Below, one piece after another: positions 22,893 to 30,907 of a stretch of DNA of 36,338 nucleotides. This DNA is from an uncultured Lachnospiraceae bacterium (GTDB lineage: Bacteria; Bacillota; Clostridia; Lachnospirales; Lachnospiraceae), in assembly GCA_900320325.1 (NCBI GenBank), contig ONRU01000015.1, positions 1-36,338 on the forward strand. Reading direction: 5' to 3'. The notes under the pieces were generated by a model. It searched no databases and was not told the DNA's origin. It worked only from the letters and a program-made list of their open reading frames with translations. Position numbers and translations under genes: made by a program. How positions within the stretch are numbered: the stretch's first letter is position 1; every line of letters begins with the position of its first letter.

Positions 22893-24368
22893 ATGTCATC
22901 TACTGCTATAGGATTTGATTCCGACAAATATCTCAGCCTTCAGTCCAAGCACATCAAGGAGAGGGTGTCCCAGTTCGGCAAGCTTTACCTGGAATTCGGC
23001 GGCAAGCTGTTCGATGATTATCACGCCTCCCGTGTCCTGCCCGGATTCGCGCCGGACAACAAGCTGAAGATGCTGGAACAGCTCAAGGACCAGGCCGAGA
23101 TCGTGATCGTTATTAACGCTTCAGCTATTGAACAGAACAAGATCCGCGGCGATCTGGGCATCACCTATGACGTAGATGTCCTGCGCCTCAAGAACGCCCT
23201 GGAGACCAGAGGCTTTTTCGTTTCCAGCGTCGTCATCACCCAGTATACGGGCCAGAGCGCGGCCGATAAATTCCGCCAGAAGCTGGCCACCCTGGGGATC
23301 CGTTCCTATCTGCACTATATCATTGACGGCTATCCGGAGAATGTCAGCCACATCCTCAGCGACCAGGGCTTTGGCCGCAATGACTATATAGAGACCAGCC
23401 GCGATCTGGTCGTCGTCACGGCTCCCGGTCCCGGCAGCGGCAAGATGGCCACCTGCCTGTCCCAGCTCTATCATGAGAACAAGCGGGGCGTCAAGGCCGG
23501 ATACGCCAAGTTCGAGACCTTCCCCGTCTGGAATCTGCCCCTGCGCCATCCCGTCAATATCGCTTACGAGGCGGCGACAGCAGACCTGGACGACATCAAC
23601 ATGATCGATCCCTTCCATATGGAAGCCTACGGTGAGACCACCATCAACTATAACCGCGATGTGGAGATTTTCCCGGTGCTTTCCGCCATGTTCGAAGGCA
23701 TCCTGGGCGAGAGCCCCTACCGTTCCCCCACCGATATGGGCGTCAACATGGTAGGCTTTGCCATCAGCGATGACGAGGTATGCCGGGAAGCGGCCAGGCA
23801 GGAGATCCTGCGCCGCTATTATCATACAGCCTGCGATGTTAAGAAGGGCAATGCCCCCAGGGCGGAGCTTTTCCGTATGGAGCTGCTGCTCAAGCAGGCC
23901 GGTCTCCAGCCTGAGCAGCGCAAGGTATATTCCGCGGCCCTGACCCGCCAGGAGCTGACCGGACATCCGGCCGGCGCCATCGAACTGCGGGATGGCCGTC
24001 TGGTCACCGGCAGGACCTCCGCCCTGTTCGGCGCCGCGTCCGCCACCCTGATGAACGCCATCAAGGAATGCGCCGGCATCGATCCGGAGGAGAAACTGGT
24101 CTCCGCCGCGGCCCTGGAGCCCATCCAGGTCCTCAAGACCAGGTATCTGGGCAGCCACAACCCCAGGCTGCACAGCGATGAAATGCTGATCGCCCTGTCC
24201 GGTTCCGCCGCCGATAACCCCCATGCGGCCCTGGCCATGGAGCATATTCCGGATCTGCGGGGCGCGGAAGCCCATTCCAGCGTGATTCTGTCGCCCGTGG
24301 ACGAGACCATCTACAGGAAGCTGGGCATCCATCTGACCTGCAGTCCTGTCTACGAGAAAGACCTGTAA
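22893..24368 (+). CDS. DUF1846 (UPF0371) family protein
   Basis: This 491-residue cytoplasmic protein belongs to the DUF1846 family, common in Firmicutes, with known crystal structures but no settled function. The N-terminal half holds E-I-V-I-V-I-N-A and a P-loop-like segment at about 178-185 (P-G-P-G-S-G-K-M), in which Met replaces the usual Ser/Thr after the Lys. Downstream blocks are [14 protein letters not shown] and G-V-N-M-V-G-F-A-I. The length is normal. The start at 22893 follows ATGGAGGAAGA. The gene stands alone. A nucleotide-binding role is suggested by the P-loop-like segment but is not shown. Confidence 0.9.
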   Translation: MSSTAIGFDSDKYLSLQSKHIKERVSQFGKLYLEFGGKLFDDYHASRVLPGFAPDNKLKMLEQLKDQAEIVIVINASAIEQNKIRGDLGITYDVDVLRLKNALETRGFFVSSVVITQYTGQSAADKFRQKLATLGIRSYLHYIIDGYPENVSHILSDQGFGRNDYIETSRDLVVVTAPGPGSGKMATCLSQLYHENKRGVKAGYAKFETFPVWNLPLRHPVNIAYEAATADLDDINMIDPFHMEAYGETTINYNRDVEIFPVLSAMFEGILGESPYRSPTDMGVNMVGFAISDDEVCREAARQEILRRYYHTACDVKKGNAPRAELFRMELLLKQAGLQPEQRKVYSAALTRQELTGHPAGAIELRDGRLVTGRTSALFGAASATLMNAIKECAGIDPEEKLVSAAALEPIQVLKTRYLGSHNPRLHSDEMLIALSGSAADNPHAALAMEHIPDLRGAEAHSSVILSPVDETIYRKLGIHLTCSPVYEKDL

Positions 24369-24597
24369 AATTTCATACTGTTAATTATTTTGATAATTAT
24401 CTCCGGTTCAGGGATGAGGGCGGCGAAAGCTGTCCGGCCGGCATTCAGAGCAAATATAGTGAGGATCCTGTTGATATGCGCGGCCGCCGGAGATTTTTTA
24501 AGCGCAAATATTTCTGTACAAATAACGAGTACGCAGTATCCTGGGACCATCCCGTACCGCGCCTGCGGCAGGGGACAGTCTGCTGTGAGGTATCCCT
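24369..24597 (+). other. Intergenic region, possibly structured
   Basis: No gene is supported in this 229-base gap. CTCCGG (24401-24406) can pair with CCGGAG (24487-24492), which is followed by ATTTTTT, so the region could end the DUF1846 message with a large, partly paired loop. A segment rich in CCGGCCGGC and GCGGCCGCCGG gives other pairings. No known riboswitch or small RNA pattern is recognised. The end holds the GAGGT ribosome site of the next gene. Confidence 0.35.
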
Positions 24598-25287
24598 ATG
24601 GAGATTCAGATTCTGGAACTGATCGAAGGCGCCCGGGCGGCCCGGGGGCTCACTGTGATCATTGATGTTTTCCGGGCCTTTACCCTGGAATGTTATCTGT
24701 TTGCCGGCGGCGCCCGGGCCATCTATCCGACCGGAAGCCTGGAGGACGCCTTTGCCATGAAGGCGGAGGATCCTTCCCTTCTTTTGTTCGGGGAGCGGGG
24801 CGGCGCCATAGTCCCGGGGTTTGATTACGGCAATTCCCCTGCGGAAGCCGTCCGCCTGGACCTGACCGGCAGGACCATTATCCATTCCACCAGCGCCGGC
24901 ACCCAGGGGATCGTCAACGCGGCGGGGGCCGATGAGATCATTGCCGGCGGGCTGGTCAACGCGGCTGCCATTGCCGCCTATATCCGCAGGCGGAACCCGG
25001 AGCAGGTCTCCCTGGTCGGCATGGGCAACGCGGGCGTGCGGACCGCCGGCGAAGATATGCTCTGCGCCCGATATATCCGCAGTATTCTGGAAGGGCAGCC
25101 GCTGGACGTGCAGCCGCTGGCTGATGCCCTGCGGGAAACGGACGGGGCCAAATTCTTTGATCCGGCCCGGACTGAATTTCCCCAGGCGGATTTCCCCCTT
25201 TGTGTGGACTGTGACCGTTTCCCCTTTGTGCTCCGTCTGGAGCGGGACGAAAGAGGCAGGAACCGTATGGTTCCGGTCCATATCTGA
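24598..25287 (+). CDS. comB: ComB-like 2-phosphosulfolactate phosphatase family protein
   Basis: This 229-residue protein matches the ComB family: I-I-D-V-F-R-A with D23, G-E-R-G-G at 65-69, G-F-D-Y-G-N-S-P at 74-81, and an S-T-S-A-G-T-Q-G block. In methanogens ComB is a Mg2+-dependent acid phosphatase that releases sulfolactate in coenzyme M synthesis. In Clostridia the family is widespread without the rest of that pathway, and none is seen here, so the physiological substrate is unknown. The ATG at 24598 follows GTGAGGT. It is convergent with the mrp gene, separated by a long perfect palindrome. Confidence 0.88.
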   Translation: MEIQILELIEGARAARGLTVIIDVFRAFTLECYLFAGGARAIYPTGSLEDAFAMKAEDPSLLLFGERGGAIVPGFDYGNSPAEAVRLDLTGRTIIHSTSAGTQGIVNAAGADEIIAGGLVNAAAIAAYIRRRNPEQVSLVGMGNAGVRTAGEDMLCARYIRSILEGQPLDVQPLADALRETDGAKFFDPARTEFPQADFPLCVDCDRFPFVLRLERDERGRNRMVPVHI

Positions 25288-25295
25288 AAGTACAG

Positions 25296-25341
25296 CAGAC
25301 AACGAAGAACCCGGCCACATGGCCGGGTTCTTCGTTGTCTG
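25296..25341. terminator. 22-bp perfect palindrome between convergent comB and mrp
   Basis: The 22-base arms at 25296-25317 and 25320-25341 (starting CAGACAACGAAG) pair without mismatch around a two-base centre. There is no long T-run, only GGTTCTTCGTTGTCTG. Its place between two convergent genes points to bidirectional termination. Confidence 0.75.
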
Positions 25342-25381
25342 TCCACAGGGACTGTATAGTACGATCTCAATAGTACGGATC

Positions 25382-26194
25382 TCATTCAATGGGCGGCAGG
25401 ACTTCCGCCAGGCCGTCCATGACGCTGACGTCCACGTATTCCACCTTGCCGTTGTCACAGGCCGCGGTCATTTCCGGATCGATGGGAATCCTTGCGATGA
25501 CAGGCAGGCCTTCCTTCCGGGCGATCTCATCGATCTTACCGCTGCCGAACAGATGGATCTGTTCGCCGCAGTGGGGACAGGTGATATAGCTCATGTTCTC
25601 GACCAGGCCCAGGATCGGAACGTTCATCAGCTTGGCCATGCCAAGGGCTTTTTTCACGATCATGCTGACCAGGTCCTGGGGTGTCGTTACGATGATGATG
25701 CCCGCGATGGGCAGGGACTGGAAGACCGTCAGAGGCACGTCGCCGGTGCCGGGGGGCATATCCACGAACATGTAATCCACATTGCCCCAGATGACTTCCT
25801 GCCAGAACTGCTTGAGGGCGCCGGTGATGACAGGGCTCCGCCAGATGACAGGCGCGTCCTGCTGCTTCATCAGCAGGTTCATGGACATGACCTTGATGCC
25901 TGTGATGGAGGTGGCCGGATGCAGGCCTTCGTCGGTGGAGATCAGGTCCTTATAGCCCAGGCCGAACATTTTGGGCATGCTGGGCCCCGTAATGTCCGCG
26001 TCCAGGATACCGGTCTGATAGCCGTTCCTTCTGGCCCATACAGCCGACATGGCGGTCACGGAGGATTTGCCTACGCCGCCTTTGCCGCTGACCACTGCGA
26101 TCACTTTTTTCACTTTGGTCTTCGGATGCGGTTCGACCTGCATGGTCTCTGCCTTGGGTCTGGGAGGTGTCAGTTTCTTTTTCTGTTCGCTCAT
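25382..26194 (-). CDS. mrp: Mrp/NBP35-type P-loop ATPase, Fe-S cluster carrier
   Basis: This 270-residue ParA-like ATPase of the Mrp/ApbC/NBP35 group is thought to carry and deliver iron-sulfur clusters. It has the deviant Walker A motif G-K-G-G-V-G-K-S-S near residue 37, D-A-D-I-T-G-P-S, D-M-P-P-G-T-G-D-V, and near the C-terminal third the cluster-binding C-P-H-C in N-M-S-Y-I-T-C-P-H-C. The N-terminal DUF59 domain of longer Mrp proteins is absent, as is common in Clostridia. The frame is open to a TTG at 26215, but ATG 26194 behind AAAAGGGG is preferred. It diverges from the NYN gene. Confidence 0.92.
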   Translation of the reverse strand: MSEQKKKLTPPRPKAETMQVEPHPKTKVKKVIAVVSGKGGVGKSSVTAMSAVWARRNGYQTGILDADITGPSMPKMFGLGYKDLISTDEGLHPATSITGIKVMSMNLLMKQQDAPVIWRSPVITGALKQFWQEVIWGNVDYMFVDMPPGTGDVPLTVFQSLPIAGIIIVTTPQDLVSMIVKKALGMAKLMNVPILGLVENMSYITCPHCGEQIHLFGSGKIDEIARKEGLPVIARIPIDPEMTAACDNGKVEYVDVSVMDGLAEVLPPIE

Positions 26195-26280
26195 ATTCTT
26201 GTTCCCCTTTTCCAACTGGTGATGTAATACTTACGGAATTCCGCCGCTTCTGTCCGGCGGCTCCGGTGCTGGCGTATGAA

Positions 26281-26310
26281 TTGACATTTTCCTGTGAAAA
26301 ACAGTATTAT
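26281..26310 (+). promoter_or_regulatory. Promoter of the NYN/OST-HTH gene
   Basis: Consensus TTGACA (26281-26286), an 18-base spacer and TATTAT (26305-26310). The spacer holds a small CTG/CAG inverted repeat. Confidence 0.7.
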
Positions 26311-26403
26311 TAATCAGATGCTGTGCGTTTCCGGCATCGGTACAGTTTACGTAACTGCATGCCATATCCACAGTTACCGATTTTATTACGAAAGGTCATT
26401 TTT

Positions 26404-27414
26404 ATGGATGATATTAATATTGCCCTGCTGATCGACGCTGACAATGTCAGCGCCAAATATATACCGCTGATCCTGAGCGAGCTTTCCAAATACGGTAAGA
26501 TCACCATCCGCCGTATGTACGGGGACTGGTCCCAGGACCGGCTGCATTCCTGGCTCAACAAATCCTCGGGATATTCCCTGACGCCGGTCATGCAGCCCAA
26601 TAACACGCCCGGAAAGAACGCGTCCGATATAGGTCTGATCATAGACGCTATGGATATTCTCTATACCGGTGAGGTCCAGGGCTTCTGCATCTGTTCCAGT
26701 GACGGTGATTTCAACAAGCTGGCCACCCGCCTGCGGGAGGCCGGCAAAGTCGTCATCGGCATGGGAGAGCGCAAGACGCCGGAAACCTTCCGTGTTTCCT
26801 GTGAGCGTTTTATATTCCTGGATATTCTGGAAAGCGATGACAATATCCCTGTCAAAAAAGCGGCATCCAAAAAAGCGGCTGCCGGCCGGCGTGTCCGCAA
26901 GACCGCTGATCCCGTGGAGGAAACGACGGCTGATCTGGACGGTGAGGCCGAGAACGCCTTTACAGATATCGATACCATTGAGGAAGCTATTATCAAGATG
27001 ATCATTGATAACAGCGCGGAAGGCAAGGAGACCGGCCTTGGTGAGATCGGCTCCCGCCTGGTCAAGATCTTCCCGGATTTCGATATCCGTAACTATCATT
27101 ACAGCAAACTCTCGGAATTCCTGATGGACTTTCCTTCCCTGACGGTAGAGAACCGGGACAACGCGGTCTGGGTATCTCTGGCCGCCTCTTCTGACAGTGA
27201 GATCGAAAGCCAGATCCTGAAGATCTTTGAGAACCGCAGGACCAATGATATGTACCTGTCCGCCCTGAAAAAGGAGCTGGAAAAGGTCAATCCCAATCTG
27301 GACGCTGCCATCCGCAAGAGCGGCGTGACCCGCTTCTCGGTCTATCTGAACCGCAATATCAAATCGCTGGAGGTCAGCGGCCGCTACGCCAGGCTCCGCA
27401 ATCCGATTTACTGA
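26404..27414 (+). CDS. NYN-domain nuclease-like protein with OST-HTH (LOTUS) domain
   Basis: This 336-residue protein begins with a NYN (PIN-like, LabA/DUF88) domain: A-L-L-I-D-A-D-N (D11, D13), S-D-I-G-L-I-I-D-A-M-D, and S-S-D-G-D-F-N-K-L. The acidic residues fit a metal-dependent RNase. A basic Lys/Ala/Arg linker follows (about 155-185). Next comes an OST-HTH/LOTUS domain (about 195-265), an RNA-binding fold known from bacterial NYN proteins and eukaryotic germ granule proteins. The last 65 residues look like a second winged-helix of similar type. A role in RNA decay is inferred from family knowledge. The ATG at 26404 follows GAAAGG. Confidence 0.88.
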   Translation: MDDINIALLIDADNVSAKYIPLILSELSKYGKITIRRMYGDWSQDRLHSWLNKSSGYSLTPVMQPNNTPGKNASDIGLIIDAMDILYTGEVQGFCICSSDGDFNKLATRLREAGKVVIGMGERKTPETFRVSCERFIFLDILESDDNIPVKKAASKKAAAGRRVRKTADPVEETTADLDGEAENAFTDIDTIEEAIIKMIIDNSAEGKETGLGEIGSRLVKIFPDFDIRNYHYSKLSEFLMDFPSLTVENRDNAVWVSLAASSDSEIESQILKIFENRRTNDMYLSALKKELEKVNPNLDAAIRKSGVTRFSVYLNRNIKSLEVSGRYARLRNPIY

Positions 27415-27521
27415 TCTGTCTGCGGATCTGATTTGTTGATCTGTCTGTTTCCGATTTAAACGCGCGGACATCTGAATTTCAGCATATCATGGCGGCGCTG
27501 TTCACCGGCGCCGCCCATGTC

Positions 27522-29804
27522 TTATCCCTGCGCGGTCTTCTTTTCTTTATTGCCGGTATCCGGCAGCTTCATCCTTACTTTTACTGTATATTCGCCGTGG
27601 TCCGCCCCCGTATTGCGGAAACGCATACTGCCGTCCATGGAGGACAGGATCCGTCCGGCGTTATAGATGCCCGCGTTCAGCGGATCGCCGGCGGCGCTCT
27701 CCTGGTCCCAGGCGGTCACCAGATCCCGGAGACCGGCTTCCCTGCTGCCGCCCAGGATTCGCAGCATCAGGCCGACTTCCCCTTTGGCGGGACGCTCTGT
27801 CGTGTAGGTGACCGTGACCCGGCCGCCGTTCTCTGTCTGCGCCAGTACACTGTCCAGCAGATTGCAGAGCGCGGTCTGCAGACCGGCCTTGCTGCCGTCC
27901 ACTTCGCCCGCGAAAACAGCGCCCTTGCGCAGGGTCAGGGAGATCCGGCGGTCATTGCAGCGCAGGCTCTGGTAAAGCATGACATTGCGGACGGCTTCTT
28001 CCGCCCGGAAGACCTGATCGGGCACATTGCCCTGGCCGGCCCGGATCATCTCCATAAAGTCCTGGATGACCCTGTCCCGCAGTTCTCCGGAATCGACCCG
28101 CCGGACGGTTCCGGATACACCAAAGGCCTCGGCCGGCTGTTCCATCAGATAACGGACCCGTTCCATGCCCTTGTCTTTTTCCATATGACGGATCTTATCG
28201 GCGTTTTCCCTGGCTTTTTCCAGCCGGGCACCCGCCTCGCTGTCCTCCTTTTCCCTGCGCAGGTCCCGGATGATCCGGCGGCTGCGTTCCAGTTCTTCTT
28301 CAAATCCCGCGGTCAGCCGCTCTTCGCGGGCTCTGGCCTTTTCCTCCTGCTCCGCCGTCAGGGCGGCGATCTTCTTTTGCGTTTCTTCCTGCCGGACCCG
28401 CAGGCGCTCTTCCAGTTCCTTTACCCGTTTCCTGAGGCCGTCATTTTCCTCTGTCATTTTTCGCAGTTCTCTGGAGGTCCGTTCCTCCAGCTGCTGGTAA
28501 CGGGCGTTCTGGCGCTCCTCACTGTGGCGGGCTTCCCGCTTCTGGGCATCCAGATGCCGCTGCATGGTCCTGCGGATTCCTTCTTCCCTGCGGTCCGCCT
28601 GTTCTTTGGCCCGGGCGACCTCCATACGGCTGGCCCGTCTGGCCGCTTCGACCTCCTCACGGGCCTGCTGTTCCCGGATCTGGATCAGTTTGCGGGACTT
28701 TTCTTCCTGCCGGACCTGGTCCTCGTGATCCTTATTCCGGTCCATATAACAGAGATAAATATCGTCTTCCCCGGTGTCTCTGCGGACATCGTGGATCATC
28801 GTCAGGCTGACCCAGAGGCTGCTGCCGTCAGGCCGCGGGATCCTGTACATGCCGCAGTCCGGATCGGACAGGGGCTGATGCAGGTGATCCCGGACAAGGC
28901 GTTCCCGCCGGATATCTGTCATCTCCAGAAAAGCCAGGGGATCATTGCCGATCCGGTCCGCAAAGGCAGCTTCGCTGATACCGAAATAGGAGCGGATCTG
29001 TTTGCTCATATAAAATACCCGGCCGGTCTCTCCGTTCCAGTGCAGGCCGCAGACCGCCCCCGGCAGGCAGCGCAGGGCCCGGGTGTTCACATCCAGGCGG
29101 GACTGCAGCTGGGAGGTGACCAGACGGAAGCCCGTCGTTTCATGCAGGACGCAGTAATAAAGGACCCGCTCCTCCTGACGGTAGGCGGGCGTAGCGGAAA
29201 TATGAAAACTGAGGTGATTGCCGTCCCGGCGGACCGGTGCCGCCGCGAAGAAGGGATCCCCGGCAGCCAGAGCTTCAAATTCCTCGGGCTCATAGCCCAG
29301 CCGGTCGGTGATATAGCGGTTGTAATAAAGGATGACCGGAGTATGTCCTCCGCCCGCCGCCAGGATCATGATGCCGCAGGCGATCTTGTCGGCAAAGACG
29401 CTGATCTGACGGATCCGGTTGCGGTCATCCTCGGTCTTTTCCGAAAAATGAAGGAAAGTGATCCGATATGTCTCATCTGCCGGAGCGATGAACATGGAAC
29501 AGAACAGGACCAGGGTCCTGCTGACATTTTCCGGTACCAGAGACAGCTCGTAGGTGACCAGGACTGTATTGTCCGGACACAGCTGGGATTTAATGGCCGC
29601 TATGTCCACATAATGGGGCTCCCGGATCCGGACCGCCAGAAGCTCCAGCATTTTCTCCAGCTCCTGCCGGGTCCGGATATGGAGGCTGCGGTCGTCTCCG
29701 GTCCAGAGCAGGTCTTCCGCGGCCGCGTCTGCCGCCGCGTCTATATTTCCTTCATAAAACAGCCGGTTCAGAAAGGTTTTTCCAAAATCAATAGGTGTCT
29801 GCAT
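27522..29804 (-). CDS. SnoaL-PAS-PAS-coiled-coil protein with a degenerate histidine kinase-type ATPase end
   Basis: This 760-residue soluble protein has an N-terminal SnoaL-like region (about 1-130) and two PAS domains (about 133-240, with Y-N-R-Y-I-T-D-R-L-G-Y, and 245-355). A long Glu/Arg/Lys-rich coiled coil (about 355-570) follows, then a HATPase_c-like end (about 590-745). The end has L-Q-T-A-L-C-N-L-L-D-S where active kinases have N-L-L-x-N-A, and lacks the D-x-G-x-G box. G-I-Y-N-A-G-R-I-L-S-S-M-D-G-S aligns with the G2 region. No H-box histidine is evident. It is probably a sensor or scaffold rather than a kinase. The start follows AAGAAAGCGGA. Confidence 0.82.
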   Translation of the reverse strand: MQTPIDFGKTFLNRLFYEGNIDAAADAAAEDLLWTGDDRSLHIRTRQELEKMLELLAVRIREPHYVDIAAIKSQLCPDNTVLVTYELSLVPENVSRTLVLFCSMFIAPADETYRITFLHFSEKTEDDRNRIRQISVFADKIACGIMILAAGGGHTPVILYYNRYITDRLGYEPEEFEALAAGDPFFAAAPVRRDGNHLSFHISATPAYRQEERVLYYCVLHETTGFRLVTSQLQSRLDVNTRALRCLPGAVCGLHWNGETGRVFYMSKQIRSYFGISEAAFADRIGNDPLAFLEMTDIRRERLVRDHLHQPLSDPDCGMYRIPRPDGSSLWVSLTMIHDVRRDTGEDDIYLCYMDRNKDHEDQVRQEEKSRKLIQIREQQAREEVEAARRASRMEVARAKEQADRREEGIRRTMQRHLDAQKREARHSEERQNARYQQLEERTSRELRKMTEENDGLRKRVKELEERLRVRQEETQKKIAALTAEQEEKARAREERLTAGFEEELERSRRIIRDLRREKEDSEAGARLEKARENADKIRHMEKDKGMERVRYLMEQPAEAFGVSGTVRRVDSGELRDRVIQDFMEMIRAGQGNVPDQVFRAEEAVRNVMLYQSLRCNDRRISLTLRKGAVFAGEVDGSKAGLQTALCNLLDSVLAQTENGGRVTVTYTTERPAKGEVGLMLRILGGSREAGLRDLVTAWDQESAAGDPLNAGIYNAGRILSSMDGSMRFRNTGADHGEYTVKVRMKLPDTGNKEKKTAQG

Positions 29805-29911
29805 ATATGTATTCCGCTTTCTTATTCATTCCGCGGTATGGTTCTGCCGCTTTGCGCCGGTCCCTCCGGGAGATATTTCCGCTCCGGGGCCCGTGAGGGT
29901 ACACGAATTGT

Positions 29912-29920
29912 ATTATAGCA
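29912..29920 (-). promoter_or_regulatory. Extended -10 promoter of the SnoaL-PAS gene
   Basis: On the minus strand, TGC-TATAAT (TATAAT at 29912-29917) precedes the SnoaL-PAS start by about 110 bases. It overlaps TATTAT (29911-29916) on the plus strand, which could serve the divergent XRE gene. Confidence 0.5.
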
Positions 29921-29973
29921 CAGCTTACAGCAAAAATAGTATGGCTTATTTTGGAAAGGATGGTGACAAAAGG

Positions 29974-30276
29974 ATGGAAACAGACACATTGCATGCTTTC
30001 ACCGGGGAAGCGGGCGGAAACTCCCCGCGGAGTCAGTCCGACCGGGCCCTGTCCAGGATACCGGCCCGTCTGCGCCTGCTCCACCGCGAAAGCGGCTGTT
30101 CGACGCTGGAAATATCCGCTATACTGGAGATAAGCCCCCGGGCCTACAGCTATTATGAAAGCGGTCAGCGCCAGATCGGTCTGGACGGGGTCATTGCCCT
30201 GGCCCGCTTTTATGATGTCAGCATGGATTATATCTGCGGCCTGACCGACTATCGGGGAGAATTCCCCCATTATTGA
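29974..30276 (+). CDS. XRE-family helix-turn-helix regulator
   Basis: This 100-residue DNA-binding protein has a single Cro/CI-type helix-turn-helix (about 28-92). The recognition part S-T-L-E-I-S-A-I-L-E-I-S is followed by Y-Y-E-S-G-Q-R-Q and the common end D-V-S-M-D-Y-I-C-G-L-T-D. There is no sensor domain. The frame is open to 29893, but ATG 29974 behind GACAAAAGG is preferred. It diverges from the SnoaL-PAS gene and may regulate it or itself, though no target is shown. Two hairpin repeats follow the stop codon. Confidence 0.85.
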   Translation: METDTLHAFTGEAGGNSPRSQSDRALSRIPARLRLLHRESGCSTLEISAILEISPRAYSYYESGQRQIGLDGVIALARFYDVSMDYICGLTDYRGEFPHY

Positions 30277-30284
30277 CCGTCACG

Positions 30285-30312
30285 TGAACCGGGCGTCAGA
30301 CTTGCCGGTTCA
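30285..30312. repeat. Dispersed hairpin repeat, copy 2
   Basis: TGAACCGG pairs exactly with CCGGTTCA around a GCGTCAGACTTG loop. It begins 8 bases after the XRE stop codon and is followed by copy 3 with a period of 32 bases. Confidence 0.8.
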
Positions 30313-30316
30313 CAAA

Positions 30317-30344
30317 TGGACCGGGCGTCAGACTTAACGGTTCA
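30317..30344. repeat. Dispersed hairpin repeat, copy 3
   Basis: TGGACCGG and ACGGTTCA pair over seven positions, one of them a wobble, around the same GTCAGACTT core as copies 1 and 2. It ends 26 bases before the rlmH start. Confidence 0.78.
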
Positions 30345-30370
30345 TGATTCAGAAAAAAGGAGCGCTGCGC

Positions 30371-30844
30371 ATGATTACACTGCTTACGATCGGACGGCTC
30401 AAGGATAAATCCATGGCCGCCCTGGATCAGGAATACCGCAAGCGGATCTCGGCCTTCAGTAAGATCGAGGTCTGCGAAGTGAAGGATGAGGCCAACCTGC
30501 ATACGGAGCGGGAGGCCGAGGTACGCATCGCCATGGAGAAGGAGGCGGAACGGGCTCTTGCCAGGATCCGGCCCGATGATTTCGTGATCCTGCTGGACCT
30601 GCACGGACAGGAATGGACCAGTGAGGATTTTGCCGCCCGGCTGGGCAGCTGGCAGAGAACGCGCCGCAGTCTGGTTTTCGTGATCGCGGGTTCCCTGGGA
30701 CCGGCACCGGCCCTGACAGCCCGGGCGGATGTCCGCTGGAAATTGTCCTCGCTGACCTTTACCCATCTGATGACCCGGATCCTGGTCCTGGAGCAGATCT
30801 ACCGGGGCTTTATGATTCTCAACAACAGGACCTATCACAAATAG
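30371..30844 (+). CDS. rlmH: 23S rRNA (pseudouridine1915-N3)-methyltransferase RlmH
   Basis: This SPOUT-class methyltransferase modifies pseudouridine 1915 in helix 69 of 23S rRNA. The 157 residues match the usual 155-160. Visible blocks are L-D-L-H-G-Q-E-W-T-S-E-D-F-A (75-88), the SAM-binding knot region V-I-A-G-S-L-G (104-110; Ala where G-G is usual), F-T-H-L-M-T-R-I and the C-terminal E-Q-I-Y-R-G-F, ending in Y-H-K. The ATG at 30371 follows AAAAAGGAGC. A strong terminator follows. Confidence 0.93.
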   Translation: MITLLTIGRLKDKSMAALDQEYRKRISAFSKIEVCEVKDEANLHTEREAEVRIAMEKEAERALARIRPDDFVILLDLHGQEWTSEDFAARLGSWQRTRRSLVFVIAGSLGPAPALTARADVRWKLSSLTFTHLMTRILVLEQIYRGFMILNNRTYHK

Positions 30845-30872
30845 ATGTCGTTTATGAATGCCTGAAACACAA

Positions 30873-30907
30873 CAGGGAGCAGCCTTTAGAGCTGCTCCCT
30901 GTTTTTT
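30873..30907 (+). terminator. Terminator after rlmH
   Basis: CAGGGAGCAGC (30873-30883) pairs with GCTGCTCCCTG (30891-30901), followed by TTTTTT. The stop codon of the convergent carbonic anhydrase gene (30886-30888) lies in the loop. Confidence 0.9.

Noticed and set aside
24390..24665. 91-codon frame overlapping the comB start
   Set aside because: No ribosome site, and it covers the probable terminator and the true comB start in another frame.
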